In this document: piece after piece, positions 18,451-28,522 of the stretch
Layout of the letters: every line of letters starts with the position of its first letter
Numbering within the stretch: position 1 is the first letter of the stretch
Source of the DNA: Gelidibacter algens
GTDB taxonomy: Bacteria > Bacteroidota > Bacteroidia > Flavobacteriales > Flavobacteriaceae
NCBI RefSeq assembly: GCF_001678675.1
Contig: NZ_LZRN01000006.1
Span: 99,412-163,411 of the forward strand
Length of the DNA stretch: 64,000 nt
Direction: 5' to 3'
The notes under the pieces: model-generated
What the model was told of the DNA's origin: nothing
What the model saw: the letters and a program-made list of their open reading frames with translations, nothing else
The model's database searches: none
Position numbers and translations under genes: made by a program

Positions 18451-19773
18451 CTATTCGTTTTTCCAGTTCAATCTATCCATTTGATTGTAAGGCCAAGGTG
18501 CGCCATTATTTTCAACATTTGTCATCATGTTATTCAGTTCCAAGGGTGCTGCAGATTGCTCCATCACCAAATAGCGGCGCATCTCCATAATAATAGATAA
18601 GGGGTCAATACTCACAGGACAGGCCTCAACACAGGCATTGCAAGTGGTACAGGCCCAAAGCTCTTCTTTGGTAATATAATCATTCAACAATTGTTTGCCA
18701 TCATCTTTGAACGTACCACCGTTGGCGTCAATATTTTTTCCTACTTCTTCAAGACGGTCTCTAGTATCCATCATGATTTTACGAGGCGATAATTTTTTAC
18801 CGGTTTGGTTGGCAGGGCATTCACTGGTGCATCGTCCGCATTCCGTACAGGTATAGGCATTGAGTAATTGTACCCAACTCAAATCTTGAACATCACTAGC
18901 TCCAAATTTTGCAGGTGCTTCTGTATTTTCTGGTTGGGCGGCAAAAGGATCAATGTTTGGATCCATCATCATTTTGACCTCATTGGTCACGGATTCCAAA
19001 TTATCAAATTCTCCTTGTGGTTCTACTCTTCCAAAATAAGTGTTTGGAAATGCCAAAAGAATATGCAAATGCTTGGAGAAATAAAGGTAATTTAAGAATG
19101 CCAAAATACCTAAGATATGCAACCACCAAGCACCACGTTCAATGATGTGAATGGTACTTTCTGAAAATCCGTTAAATAAAGGCGCAATAAACTGACTGAT
19201 CACATTGCCACTGTTCATGGCTTGAAATTTTAGGTCGGTAGCATTCATAACCAGAAACAATACCATGAGCACCATTTCAATATAGAGAATATAGTTGGCA
19301 TCATTTTTTGGCCAACTCGTCATTTCATTGGCCCAAAACCGTTTGATTTTTAAGGTGTTCCGTCGCAACCAAAAGACAACCACAGAAACAAACACAAGTG
19401 TGGCGAGGATTTCAAAGCTCGCAATCAGAAAACCATAGACTGATTGAGGTAATATGGATAGAAACACTCGATGGTCTTCATAGAGTATGCCAGCAAATAA
19501 ACCATCAATAATGATTTCTAAAACTTCAATATTAATAATAATGAAGCCTAAATAAACGATGACATGCAGAAAACCAGAAATAGGTCTTTTTACCATTTTG
19601 CTTTGGCCTAGCGCAATCTTTGCCATGTTTTTCCAACGCTGTGGCTTGTGATCATTGGCATCAACATCATGACCTAATTTAATATTGCGGATTAGCTTTT
19701 TTACATTTTTTGCAAAATAACCAATGCCAACAATGAGTGCTATGGCAAAAAGGATATTTGGAATGTAATTCAT
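18451..19773 (-). CDS. membrane-anchored 4Fe-4S oxidoreductase (HdrE/NarI plus HdrC-like fusion)
   Basis: 440 residues: five or six transmembrane helices in residues 1-250 of NarI-like type (HVIVYLGFIIINIEVLEI, His residues that could ligate heme b). These are followed by a cytoplasmic dicluster ferredoxin with CTECGRCTSECP near 310 and CTTCNACVEACP near 387. The protein would pass electrons between the quinone pool and the CCG protein encoded at 16937-17728. Its start is 10 bases after the stop of the MlaD gene, so these are co-transcribed. It is well conserved in flavobacteria next to MlaD. Confidence 0.87.
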   Translation of the reverse strand: MNYIPNILFAIALIVGIGYFAKNVKKLIRNIKLGHDVDANDHKPQRWKNMAKIALGQSKMVKRPISGFLHVIVYLGFIIINIEVLEIIIDGLFAGILYEDHRVFLSILPQSVYGFLIASFEILATLVFVSVVVFWLRRNTLKIKRFWANEMTSWPKNDANYILYIEMVLMVLFLVMNATDLKFQAMNSGNVISQFIAPLFNGFSESTIHIIERGAWWLHILGILAFLNYLYFSKHLHILLAFPNTYFGRVEPQGEFDNLESVTNEVKMMMDPNIDPFAAQPENTEAPAKFGASDVQDLSWVQLLNAYTCTECGRCTSECPANQTGKKLSPRKIMMDTRDRLEEVGKNIDANGGTFKDDGKQLLNDYITKEELWACTTCNACVEACPVSIDPLSIIMEMRRYLVMEQSAAPLELNNMMTNVENNGAPWPYNQMDRLNWKNE

Positions 19774-19783
19774 TATACGTTGG

Positions 19784-20776
19784 TTAGTTATTTTCTAGTT
19801 CTACTTGAATTTCTTCTGGTTGTGATTTTACATCTTCAATGATGTTACCTTCAGCATCAAACTGCTTTGCTTTTTTTCCGAAGACCGAAAAATGGACGTA
19901 ACGTTTTGGATTCAACTTAACGTCTTGGAGCAGTTGTTCCAATTGTAAGGAGGCCATTTCAAGATTTGTATATAATTGATCGTCATTGAGCATTTTGCCA
20001 AGGGTGCCTTTGCCATCCTTAACACTTGCCAACAAATCATTGACTTCTTGAAGTGTATTATCCAGACTTGCGAATGTTTTTGAAATTTCGACCTGCTTAA
20101 ATTCTGTAGTAATCTCAGCCAGGTTGCCAGATAAGGTATCAAAATTACCGATTGCAGAGGTTAAGGCAGCATCATTTTTAACCACCAAAGTACTCATGGC
20201 ATTCGATACGGATCTAAAGGAGATAATAGTTTTGTTTAGTTCTGCAATGGCAGACCTCAAACCATCCTCGTTTTCATTAATGATTAACGTATTGAAATTG
20301 CTCATTAATGAATCGGCGGTTTTTAAGGTCACACCCAAGTTACTGCTGATTCCTGAAAAGTTTTTGGTTAAGCTTGTGATAAGGCCTTCTTCAATTTCAG
20401 ATTCCAAAAATTCACCATCTTCAGCAAGTTCTGGTCCAGGCATTGGAATAATTGCCAAGGCATTTCCACCCATAAGGCCTGTTTCATACATGCGAATTTT
20501 ACTGTTTGTTGAAAACTTGACGTTTTCAGTAACCACAATCGTCACAATTGTTTTGCCCGTAAGGTCGTCATAAGATATTTCTTCAACCTTACCTATTTTG
20601 TTCCCTTTAATAGTTACTATAGATGATGTACTCAACGCGTTGTAATCAAATTGTGTTTGGTAGCGATTATGCTCATTTAAGATGTTGATACCTTTCAAAT
20701 AATTAATCGTAAAAACCATAAGTAATATCCCTGATATTACTAAAATGGCTGTTTTAACTTCTCTTGATATTTTCAA
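19784..20776 (-). CDS. MlaD/MCE-domain protein
   Basis: 330 residues. One N-terminal signal-anchor helix (about 8-27, TAILVISGILLMVFTINYL) is followed by a single MCE domain (about 38-120, YQTQFDYNALSTSSIVTIKG and GNKIGKVEEISY). The remaining 200 residues are coiled helical segments with regularly spaced Leu (LQEVNDLLASVKDGKGTLG). Such proteins are the substrate-binding part of Mla-type phospholipid transporters between inner and outer membrane. The ATPase and permease genes are not nearby. It lies 53 bases after the amidase gene and likely shares its transcript. Confidence 0.88.
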   Translation of the reverse strand: MKISREVKTAILVISGILLMVFTINYLKGINILNEHNRYQTQFDYNALSTSSIVTIKGNKIGKVEEISYDDLTGKTIVTIVVTENVKFSTNSKIRMYETGLMGGNALAIIPMPGPELAEDGEFLESEIEEGLITSLTKNFSGISSNLGVTLKTADSLMSNFNTLIINENEDGLRSAIAELNKTIISFRSVSNAMSTLVVKNDAALTSAIGNFDTLSGNLAEITTEFKQVEISKTFASLDNTLQEVNDLLASVKDGKGTLGKMLNDDQLYTNLEMASLQLEQLLQDVKLNPKRYVHFSVFGKKAKQFDAEGNIIEDVKSQPEEIQVELENN

Positions 20777-20829
20777 AGTCCTTGAGATTTAGTTGCACAA
20801 AATTAGGTATAAATATATTAAGAATCTTT

Positions 20830-21975
20830 TTAATTAGAGGGAGATTTTAGAACCTCAGAGACCTCCACACGCTTGCCATTTTGATAGGCAACAACAAAAG
20901 CGGAAGGATAGCCTTTGCTCTTTGCAACCTCTGCAAGATCTTTAACCTCATTATAATCAGAAGTATGGCCGTAGAAATATTTAAAATACTTACCCTCCTT
21001 TTCTCTTGAAATATCCTGCAACCCTTTAAAATTAAAAGATTTTGGCTCAATTTTATTTGAACTGGCCGCTAATTGTACTTTAAAAATAGTATTCAGATAA
21101 ACAGCTTTAGTAGATTCTTTAGGCTTAATCTCTTGATCAACAGCTTCTTTAATCATTTCAGTATTAGCCACTTCTTTGTAAATATTTTGTCCTACATTTC
21201 TATCTAAGATCATTTTATAATCCATAATTCCTTTGTAAATGGACAAGGACATTTCGTTTTGTCCTTTGGTAGAATTGAGATAAGAACCCTCTGATTTATA
21301 AGTTAAAAATCCAGTTTCTACTAAAACACTAGGCATATACGTATTGTGCAACACCCAAAAACCTGCTTGTTTAACGCCCCTATCATTTCGCTTCAAAGAA
21401 CTGGTAAAATTATCCTGAACCAATCGCGCCAATTGTGTGCTTTGATCTAGATAATCTTCTTGCATTAAGGTGAGACCTATAAAAGATTCCGGAGAATTGG
21501 GATCAAAACCATCATAATGGGATTTGTAATCATCCTCCAAGAAAATTACCTCATTTTCCTTTTTGGCAATTTCAAAGTTTTGCTGATTGGCATGTAAACC
21601 CAAAACAAAAGTTTCAGCACCATGGGCACTTGAGTGGTGAGCGTTGCAATGGACAGAAACGAATAAATCAGCATCAGCATCGTTCGCTATTTTTGCCCGC
21701 CCTCTAAGAGTTACAAAAACATCAGTTTTACGGGTGTAAATCACTTTAATATCAGGATGCTTCTCTAAGGCCTTCCCTACTGTTAAAACAATATTAAGTG
21801 CGATTTCTTTTTCCTTGTAACCGTTTCCCGTATTTCCTGGGTCATGGCCACCATGTCCAGCATCAAGAACGACTACAAATTTGCCCTTGTTTTTCTGAAA
21901 GGGATGTGCAGTTGTAATAAAACCAGCAAATAAAAGGATATGTAATACGAATATGTAATGAAGGTGCGTTCTCAT
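20830..21975 (-). CDS. N-acetylmuramoyl-L-alanine amidase with C-terminal SPOR-like region
   Basis: 381 residues with a signal peptide ending near residue 24 (FAGFITTAHPFQ). The Amidase_3 domain (about 30-255) shows the zinc ligands in VVLDAGHGGHDPG, an acidic EKEI segment and FVSVHCNAHH, plus the catalytic-type VLVETGFLT. The last 75 residues (VQLAASSNKIEPKSFNF through YPSAFVVAYQNG) look like a SPOR peptidoglycan-binding fold. It cleaves the amide between muramic acid and the stem peptide, for daughter-cell separation. It is divergent from the LptD-like gene, with about 87 bases between the starts. Confidence 0.9.
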   Translation of the reverse strand: MRTHLHYIFVLHILLFAGFITTAHPFQKNKGKFVVVLDAGHGGHDPGNTGNGYKEKEIALNIVLTVGKALEKHPDIKVIYTRKTDVFVTLRGRAKIANDADADLFVSVHCNAHHSSAHGAETFVLGLHANQQNFEIAKKENEVIFLEDDYKSHYDGFDPNSPESFIGLTLMQEDYLDQSTQLARLVQDNFTSSLKRNDRGVKQAGFWVLHNTYMPSVLVETGFLTYKSEGSYLNSTKGQNEMSLSIYKGIMDYKMILDRNVGQNIYKEVANTEMIKEAVDQEIKPKESTKAVYLNTIFKVQLAASSNKIEPKSFNFKGLQDISREKEGKYFKYFYGHTSDYNEVKDLAEVAKSKGYPSAFVVAYQNGKRVEVSEVLKSPSN

Positions 21976-22062
21976 AAAGGCTTTAACGAATAAAAAACTC
22001 GGTTTATTTTAATTTGAAATTTTAAATGAATAATAATCAATCACAAAAAAATATATGTAATT

Positions 22063-24825
22063 TTGACTTTTCAAAAACCGAGCCATACTTTTACAAAAAT
22101 ACACTTAAAAGCATTGCAGACAAACAGCTTTAATATTCTTTTTTCCCTGAGTTTTACAGTGTTTATTAACACTTTGGGGTTCTCTCAAGAAATCCCTAAA
22201 ACCCAAACTCCCATATTGCCAAAAACAGAAAATGATACGATGAGGGTTACTATTGATGTTGACTCTCTATTAAAGCCCACCGTCAATCTTAAGGAAACCG
22301 ATAGCACATTACAAGACACACTCCCCAAAAAAAAAGAATTTCTAACTGATGTAGTCAACTATAAGGCATTAGGCTATGTGACTCTCAACCAAAGGTTAAA
22401 ACAGACCACCCTGTATGATGAAGCTGAAGTAAATTATCAGGATATGGAAATTAAGGCTGGCATAATTGTCATTGACCATAACAAAAATTTGGTGTATGCC
22501 GGACGATTAAAAGATTCAGCGGGTGTCTATTCTCAAGCGCCTACTTTTAAACAAGGCGCTAATTTAGTAGAACCAGATTCTATTATTTTCAATACAGAAA
22601 CCAAAAAAGCCCTGATTTTTAATTCGAGGACTGAACAAAGTGGTGGCTATATCATTGCTGATGTGACCAAAAAGGAAAATGATTCTGTCTATTTTATCAA
22701 TCGCGGAAAGTTTACGACCTCTGAAAATAAAGATGATCCAGAGTTTTACTTTTTAATGCGCAAGGCTAAAATTGTTCCCAATAAAAAAGTGGTAACAGGC
22801 TTGACCAATATGTATATCTATAATGTTCCTACACCCATTGGCTTGCCTTTTGCTTTTTTTCCATTGACAAAAAAGCAGACTTCAGGCATCCTTTTTCCTA
22901 CGTTTGGTCAGGACAGTAGGCGTGGTTACAACCTTCAAAATGGAGGATATTATTTTGCCATTAGTGATTATGTGGATTTGGCGGTTTATGGTGATTATTA
23001 TACTAATGGTAGCTACGGATTGCGCACGGAAAGCAGCTATGCCGTACGTTATAAATTTAGAGGAAATTTTGGCTTCAGGTACGAGAATTTAATTAATGAA
23101 GAACGCGGTTTTCCAAATTACTCTAAGACCTCTATTTATAATCTCAGATGGTCACACTCCCAAGATTCAAAGGCGAATCCAAGTTCACGATTCTCAGCTT
23201 CTGTCAATTTAGGGAGTAGTAAATATTATCAAGAATCTGTCAATCAAATCAACGCGTCCAATTTCTTGAATAACACGTTGTCATCGTCAGTGTCCTATGC
23301 CAAGTCATTTACAGGTGAGCCACAGGTCAACCTGAGTGTTACCGCTACCCACTCACAAAATACCAGGACGCAACAAATTGACATGACCTTACCTACTTTT
23401 CAAGGAAGTGTGAGTAGGATCTTCCCTTTTGCACCAAAAATCGGGACCAAAAAAGGAATTATTGATAATATCAATTTTCAATATAATGTCAATGCCCAAA
23501 ATAAGATCAACACTACCGATTCTCTCTTTTTTACTAAAGAAATGTTCGATGATGCCAGGGTTGGCGTACAACAAAGCATTCCCATCTCAACAAACTTCAA
23601 AGTGTTTAAGCATTTTAGTGTGAGCGCAAGCACCAATTTTCAAGAAAACTGGACGCTCAATACGATTCGTAAATATTATGATGACGAGGAAAATAAAATA
23701 TTAAAACAAGATTTAAGTGGCTTTGATAGCTTTAGGACTTATAATTTCAGTACAAGTATTGGAACCACCATTTACGGGATGTTCAATTTTGAAAAGAAAG
23801 GACAGGATGCGACGATTAAAGCAATCAGGCATATCATGAGGCCTTCCATAAGTTATAACATTAACCCTTCCTTTGATGAATATTATGATTCCTTTGATTA
23901 TATCACTGCGAATGGCGATCTAACAAGAGCAGAATACAGCCGATTTGAAGAATCCATTTATGGCTCACCAAACAAAAACTTTTCAAGCTCATTGGGCCTG
24001 AACTTAGGAAATAATCTTGAAGCCAAGGTAAGAGATCGGGATTCTACAAAAACAGAACCCAAAAAAATCATTTTATTGAACAACCTTAATTTCTCAACCT
24101 CCTATAATTTTGCGGGTGATTCGTTACAATGGAGTCCCGTAAGAGTTTCTGGTGGTACGCAACTGTTTGATAATAAAATGAGTGTTAATTTTGGGATGAC
24201 CTTAGATCCTTACGCACTTGATAATAACAATAGACGTGTAGACCGATTTAATGTCAACAATGGTGGTAGTCCGTTTAGATTGACCTCGGCAAGTTTAAAT
24301 GTAAGCTACTCCTTGAGTAGTGATAGTTTTTCTGGAGAAAAAGAAGTAGATCAGGATGCTATTGACGAATCTGTAAGAAGTGGTGGACGTGCGGATGATC
24401 TTTTTGGGGAACCGCAGAATTTTGCCAATCAACGCTTAGGCGATGAAGAGCGTGATAATGAAAAAGAGATGGACTCTGAGTTTTATAAATTCACCATTCC
24501 CTGGAGTTTACGTTTAGCCTATGCTGTTAATTATTCCAACAGTTCACGACAAAACGAGATTTCATCAAATTCCCTGATGTTTTCTGGAGATGTAGATTTA
24601 TCGCCACGGTGGACAGTTGGGGTGTCTTCAGGTTATGATTTCAAGAATCAAGGTTTTACGTATACACAATTGCGTTTTGAGCGCGATTTGATGAGCTGGA
24701 AGATGAACTTTAGTTGGATTCCATTCAGTCAACGTGCTTCATGGAACTTCTTTATTGGGATCAAATCAGGCTTGTTGAAGGATATCAAATACGATAAGCA
24801 ACGTGAACCTGATCAAAGATTATAG
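22063..24825 (+). CDS. lptD: LptD-like LPS-assembly outer-membrane protein
   Basis: 920 residues. After a long signal region (ending near GFSQ at about 42) there is an OstA/LptA-type beta-jellyroll domain (about 95-260, ALGYVTLNQRLKQTTLYDEA). A large C-terminal beta barrel follows, with LPFAFFPLTKKQTSGILFP as a well-conserved family motif. LptD with LptE inserts LPS into the outer leaflet. The family label rests on domain order and motif, and no cysteine pair of the E. coli type is visible. No ATG is available: TTG at 22063 is the first usable start after the in-frame TGA at 22027. Confidence 0.8.
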   Translation: MTFQKPSHTFTKIHLKALQTNSFNILFSLSFTVFINTLGFSQEIPKTQTPILPKTENDTMRVTIDVDSLLKPTVNLKETDSTLQDTLPKKKEFLTDVVNYKALGYVTLNQRLKQTTLYDEAEVNYQDMEIKAGIIVIDHNKNLVYAGRLKDSAGVYSQAPTFKQGANLVEPDSIIFNTETKKALIFNSRTEQSGGYIIADVTKKENDSVYFINRGKFTTSENKDDPEFYFLMRKAKIVPNKKVVTGLTNMYIYNVPTPIGLPFAFFPLTKKQTSGILFPTFGQDSRRGYNLQNGGYYFAISDYVDLAVYGDYYTNGSYGLRTESSYAVRYKFRGNFGFRYENLINEERGFPNYSKTSIYNLRWSHSQDSKANPSSRFSASVNLGSSKYYQESVNQINASNFLNNTLSSSVSYAKSFTGEPQVNLSVTATHSQNTRTQQIDMTLPTFQGSVSRIFPFAPKIGTKKGIIDNINFQYNVNAQNKINTTDSLFFTKEMFDDARVGVQQSIPISTNFKVFKHFSVSASTNFQENWTLNTIRKYYDDEENKILKQDLSGFDSFRTYNFSTSIGTTIYGMFNFEKKGQDATIKAIRHIMRPSISYNINPSFDEYYDSFDYITANGDLTRAEYSRFEESIYGSPNKNFSSSLGLNLGNNLEAKVRDRDSTKTEPKKIILLNNLNFSTSYNFAGDSLQWSPVRVSGGTQLFDNKMSVNFGMTLDPYALDNNNRRVDRFNVNNGGSPFRLTSASLNVSYSLSSDSFSGEKEVDQDAIDESVRSGGRADDLFGEPQNFANQRLGDEERDNEKEMDSEFYKFTIPWSLRLAYAVNYSNSSRQNEISSNSLMFSGDVDLSPRWTVGVSSGYDFKNQGFTYTQLRFERDLMSWKMNFSWIPFSQRASWNFFIGIKSGLLKDIKYDKQREPDQRL

Positions 24826-24899
24826 TTGAAATTAAAAAAAAACTAAAAAGCTAAATTCCAAATTCTAAATTCCAAATTCCAAAAAAGTATAAAATCGTC

Positions 24900-25280
24900 A
24901 TGAAAAAAATCATTAACACACCCAATGCTCCTGCTCCTATTGGCCCCTATAATCAGGCCGTTTTAACTGGAAATACGCTATATACTTCGGGACAAATTGC
25001 TTTTGACCCAAAGACAAATGCATTGGTACTTGATACCATTGTGGCTGAAACCAGGCAAGTCATGGAAAACCTGAAGGCTGTTTTAGCTGCTGCAGATATG
25101 ACTTTTGAAAACGTTATTAAGGCTTCAATTTTTATTAGTGACATGAATAACTTCGGACAAATTAACGACGTTTATGCCACCTATTTTGATGCCGATACAG
25201 CGCCCGCAAGAGAAACGGTAGAAGTTGCCAACCTGCCAAAGTTTGTGAATGTTGAGATTAGTATGATTGCGGTAAAGTAA
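24900..25280 (+). CDS. ridA: RidA family reactive enamine/imine deaminase
   Basis: 126 residues, family-typical length. It begins MKKIINTPNAPAPIGPYNQ, contains GQIAFDP, and ends with PARETVEVANLPK and VEISMIAVK, where the Arg binds the carboxylate of 2-aminoacrylate and similar intermediates. The role is to hydrolyse reactive enamines made by PLP enzymes. It lies 74 bases after the LptD-like gene on the same strand and is followed by an intrinsic terminator. Confidence 0.93.
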   Translation: MKKIINTPNAPAPIGPYNQAVLTGNTLYTSGQIAFDPKTNALVLDTIVAETRQVMENLKAVLAAADMTFENVIKASIFISDMNNFGQINDVYATYFDADTAPARETVEVANLPKFVNVEISMIAVK

Positions 25281-25303
25281 ATCAAAATTTCAAAATCTGA
25301 ATA

Positions 25304-25345
25304 AAAAAAGCAGTGTTCATACGTTGAGAACACTGCTTTTTGTTT
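25304..25345 (+). terminator. bidirectional intrinsic terminator between ridA and the BadF-type kinase gene
   Basis: AAAAAAGCAGTGTTC pairs with GAACACTGCTTTTT over a short loop. The T-run on both strands (A-run on the 5' side) suits two convergent genes. Confidence 0.9.
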
Positions 25346-25367
25346 TACCAATTATTTTAAATCTTGC

Positions 25368-26228
25368 TTACAATTTCTTTGTGTGGTAGGCCACTAAGCC
25401 TTCAATAGGGCGACGGACAAAATTTCCTGTCGTAAATCCCATTTCTTTGGCGACTTCCTTAATCTGATCTTTAGCAAAAAATGCAATTGAGCCCGCAAAA
25501 TGGACCGGTACTTTTTCTACCTCATTTTTAAACTGAAAAATCATGTTTTTTGCAAACAATCTAATGCCTTCTTTAATCATATTTTGAATATAAGTAGAAT
25601 CTACGTTCAAGAACATAAATTCGGCAAAATTTGCCAAATACGCATTAGGACTCGGTTGCTTATAAAGGTTGAATTTAATAAAATCAGCATCCATATTATA
25701 CTTATCGGCAAAAGATACTCTGATGGTTTCTGGCATATGATTAAAGTAATAATCACGCACCATCTGTTTGCCAAAATAGTTACCCGAAGCATCGTCCATT
25801 AAAGTATATCCCAATGATTGCACACGCTGGTGTAGACGGGTCCCATCATAATAACTACAGTTAGAGCCTGTACCCAAAATGCACACAATGGCAGCCTCAT
25901 CATCCTGATTGATCGTAGCTCTTACGGCGGCCATCGTATCTTCAGTGACTTCAACTTCTGCGTTTACGAAAATGTCTTCCAACACACGTTTTAAAAGCAA
26001 TCTCGGATTTTCAGTACCGCAACCTGCACCATAAAAGAAGATATGAGTAACGTCGCGTTTGTTCTTCATCAATTCTTCACTCTTTCGGATAATTTTATAA
26101 AGCTTCTTTTCCTTAAGAATTTCAGGATTCAAACCACTGGTTCGAATTTTCTCCTGGATTTGTTCGCCATTATTGTCTACTGAAATCCAATCGCATTTTG
26201 TAGAACCACTGTCAACTATTAATATCAT
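25368..26228 (-). CDS. BadF/BadG/BcrA/BcrD ATPase family sugar kinase (GlcNAc-kinase-like)
   Basis: 286 residues in the ASKHA fold: phosphate-1 loop MILIVDSGSTKCDWI, connect/phosphate-2 region ILGTGSNCSYYDG, and the adenosine loop HFAGSIAFFAKD. Flavobacterial members are usually named N-acetylglucosamine kinase, which is possible but unproven. It sits 77 bases downstream of gap on the same strand, with a structured RNA element between them (26244-26303). Confidence 0.82.
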   Translation of the reverse strand: MILIVDSGSTKCDWISVDNNGEQIQEKIRTSGLNPEILKEKKLYKIIRKSEELMKNKRDVTHIFFYGAGCGTENPRLLLKRVLEDIFVNAEVEVTEDTMAAVRATINQDDEAAIVCILGTGSNCSYYDGTRLHQRVQSLGYTLMDDASGNYFGKQMVRDYYFNHMPETIRVSFADKYNMDADFIKFNLYKQPSPNAYLANFAEFMFLNVDSTYIQNMIKEGIRLFAKNMIFQFKNEVEKVPVHFAGSIAFFAKDQIKEVAKEMGFTTGNFVRRPIEGLVAYHTKKL

Positions 26229-26243
26229 GTGTATGTAGGATAA

Positions 26244-26303
26244 AAAATCCGTAGAACTCCAAGCTGTCTAAAACAGCAAAAGTTATACGGATTTTATGGA
26301 GTT
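26244..26303 (-). promoter_or_regulatory. interleaved double dyad between gap and the kinase gene (terminator/attenuator candidate)
   Basis: In transcription order: AACTCCA, then AAAATCCGTA, an inner hairpin GCTGT/ACAGC, then TGGAGTT, then TACGGATTTT followed by Ts. Both pairs are perfect (7 and 10 bp) and interleave. The RNA could therefore form a pseudoknot or switch between an anti-terminator and a terminator with a six-U tail (26242-26247). It begins three bases after the gap stop codon. Direct evidence is the sequence symmetry; the switch is inference. Confidence 0.6.
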
Positions 26304-26305
26304 AC

Positions 26306-27334
<1,029 letters not shown>

Positions 27335-27387
27335 TTATTTCTTATTATCATTAATCTTCAACATTGAAAATTGTGAACCTTAAATTT

Positions 27388-28374
27388 TTAAGTAGACATG
27401 ATCTCTGACACGCGTAATAATTCTCTGTCAATTTGCGATTTTCCTTTCACGGCTTGTTCCAATGGGGTCAACGTCACTTTGTCGTTAATCAGTCCAACCA
27501 TATAATTTGTTTTACCTTCCAGCAAACTTTCTACAGCTTTAACCCCCATTCTACTGGCCAAAACTCTATCAAAACACGACGGAGAACCACCGCGCTGCAT
27601 ATGGCCCAAAACAGAAACCCTAACATCATACTCGTCCAAATTGGCCTCTACATAATCTTTAAGCTCAAAAACGTTTTTGCCAATCTTGTCACCTTCGGCA
27701 ACTACCACAATACTAGACGATTTCCCAGACCGCTTGCTGCGTTGCAGGGATTCTAAAAGACGTTCAAGACCCATATTTTCTTCAGGAATCAAGATCTCTT
27801 CGGCCCCAGCGCCAACGCCAGCATTCAAAGCAATATGGCCAACATCACGCCCCATAACTTCTACAAAAAATAGACGGTTGTGAGAGCTTGCCGTATCTCT
27901 AATTTTATCGATGCATCCTACCACCGTATTCAAGGCCGTATCAAAACCAAGGGTATGGGTAGTCCCGAAAATATCATTATCAATAGTTCCTGGGATTCCA
28001 ATAACCGGAAAATTGTATTCTTGGTTGAACACAAGTCCGCCATTAAAGGTGCCATCGCCGCCAATAACTACAAGTGCCTCTATATTGGCCTCTTTAAGTT
28101 TTTGATGTGCAATTGCTCGTCCTTCAGATGTTCTGAATTCTTTTGAACGGGCTGATTTGAGGACGGTCCCGCCCTTGTTGATAATGTCTTTCACGCTACG
28201 TGCATCCATAGACTTAAAATCACCTTCCATCATCCCTTCATAGCCGCGATAGATACCAACACATTCAACATTATGGTAAGCGCAGGTTCTAACTACGGAA
28301 CGAATGGCTGCATTCATCCCAGGAGAGTCGCCTCCAGAAGTCATTACCCCAATTTTTTTTATGCTCTTTGACAT
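27388..28374 (-). CDS. pfkA: ATP-dependent 6-phosphofructokinase
   Basis: 328 residues. It carries GGDSPGMNAAIRSVVRT, GGDGTFNGG for ATP/Mg, the catalytic IPGTIDNDIFGTTHTLGFDTA (Asp as base), MGRDVGHIALNAG and GHMQRGGSPSCFDR. It phosphorylates fructose-6-phosphate to fructose-1,6-bisphosphate, the committed step of glycolysis. The GGDGT pattern indicates ATP as donor, not pyrophosphate. First gene of the pfkA-gap series. Confidence 0.97.
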   Translation of the reverse strand: MSKSIKKIGVMTSGGDSPGMNAAIRSVVRTCAYHNVECVGIYRGYEGMMEGDFKSMDARSVKDIINKGGTVLKSARSKEFRTSEGRAIAHQKLKEANIEALVVIGGDGTFNGGLVFNQEYNFPVIGIPGTIDNDIFGTTHTLGFDTALNTVVGCIDKIRDTASSHNRLFFVEVMGRDVGHIALNAGVGAGAEEILIPEENMGLERLLESLQRSKRSGKSSSIVVVAEGDKIGKNVFELKDYVEANLDEYDVRVSVLGHMQRGGSPSCFDRVLASRMGVKAVESLLEGKTNYMVGLINDKVTLTPLEQAVKGKSQIDRELLRVSEIMST

Positions 28375-28522
28375 TTATATTTTTGTTAGAATAGTAAAAC
28401 TACTAAACAAATACTATAATTATGGTAGGAATTAGCATATTTTGACGAATCGATTAAAATTCAATCGTTTTCGTTAATAACTAAGGCGATTTAATTAAGA
28501 AAGAATGACTACAATTTTCGAT

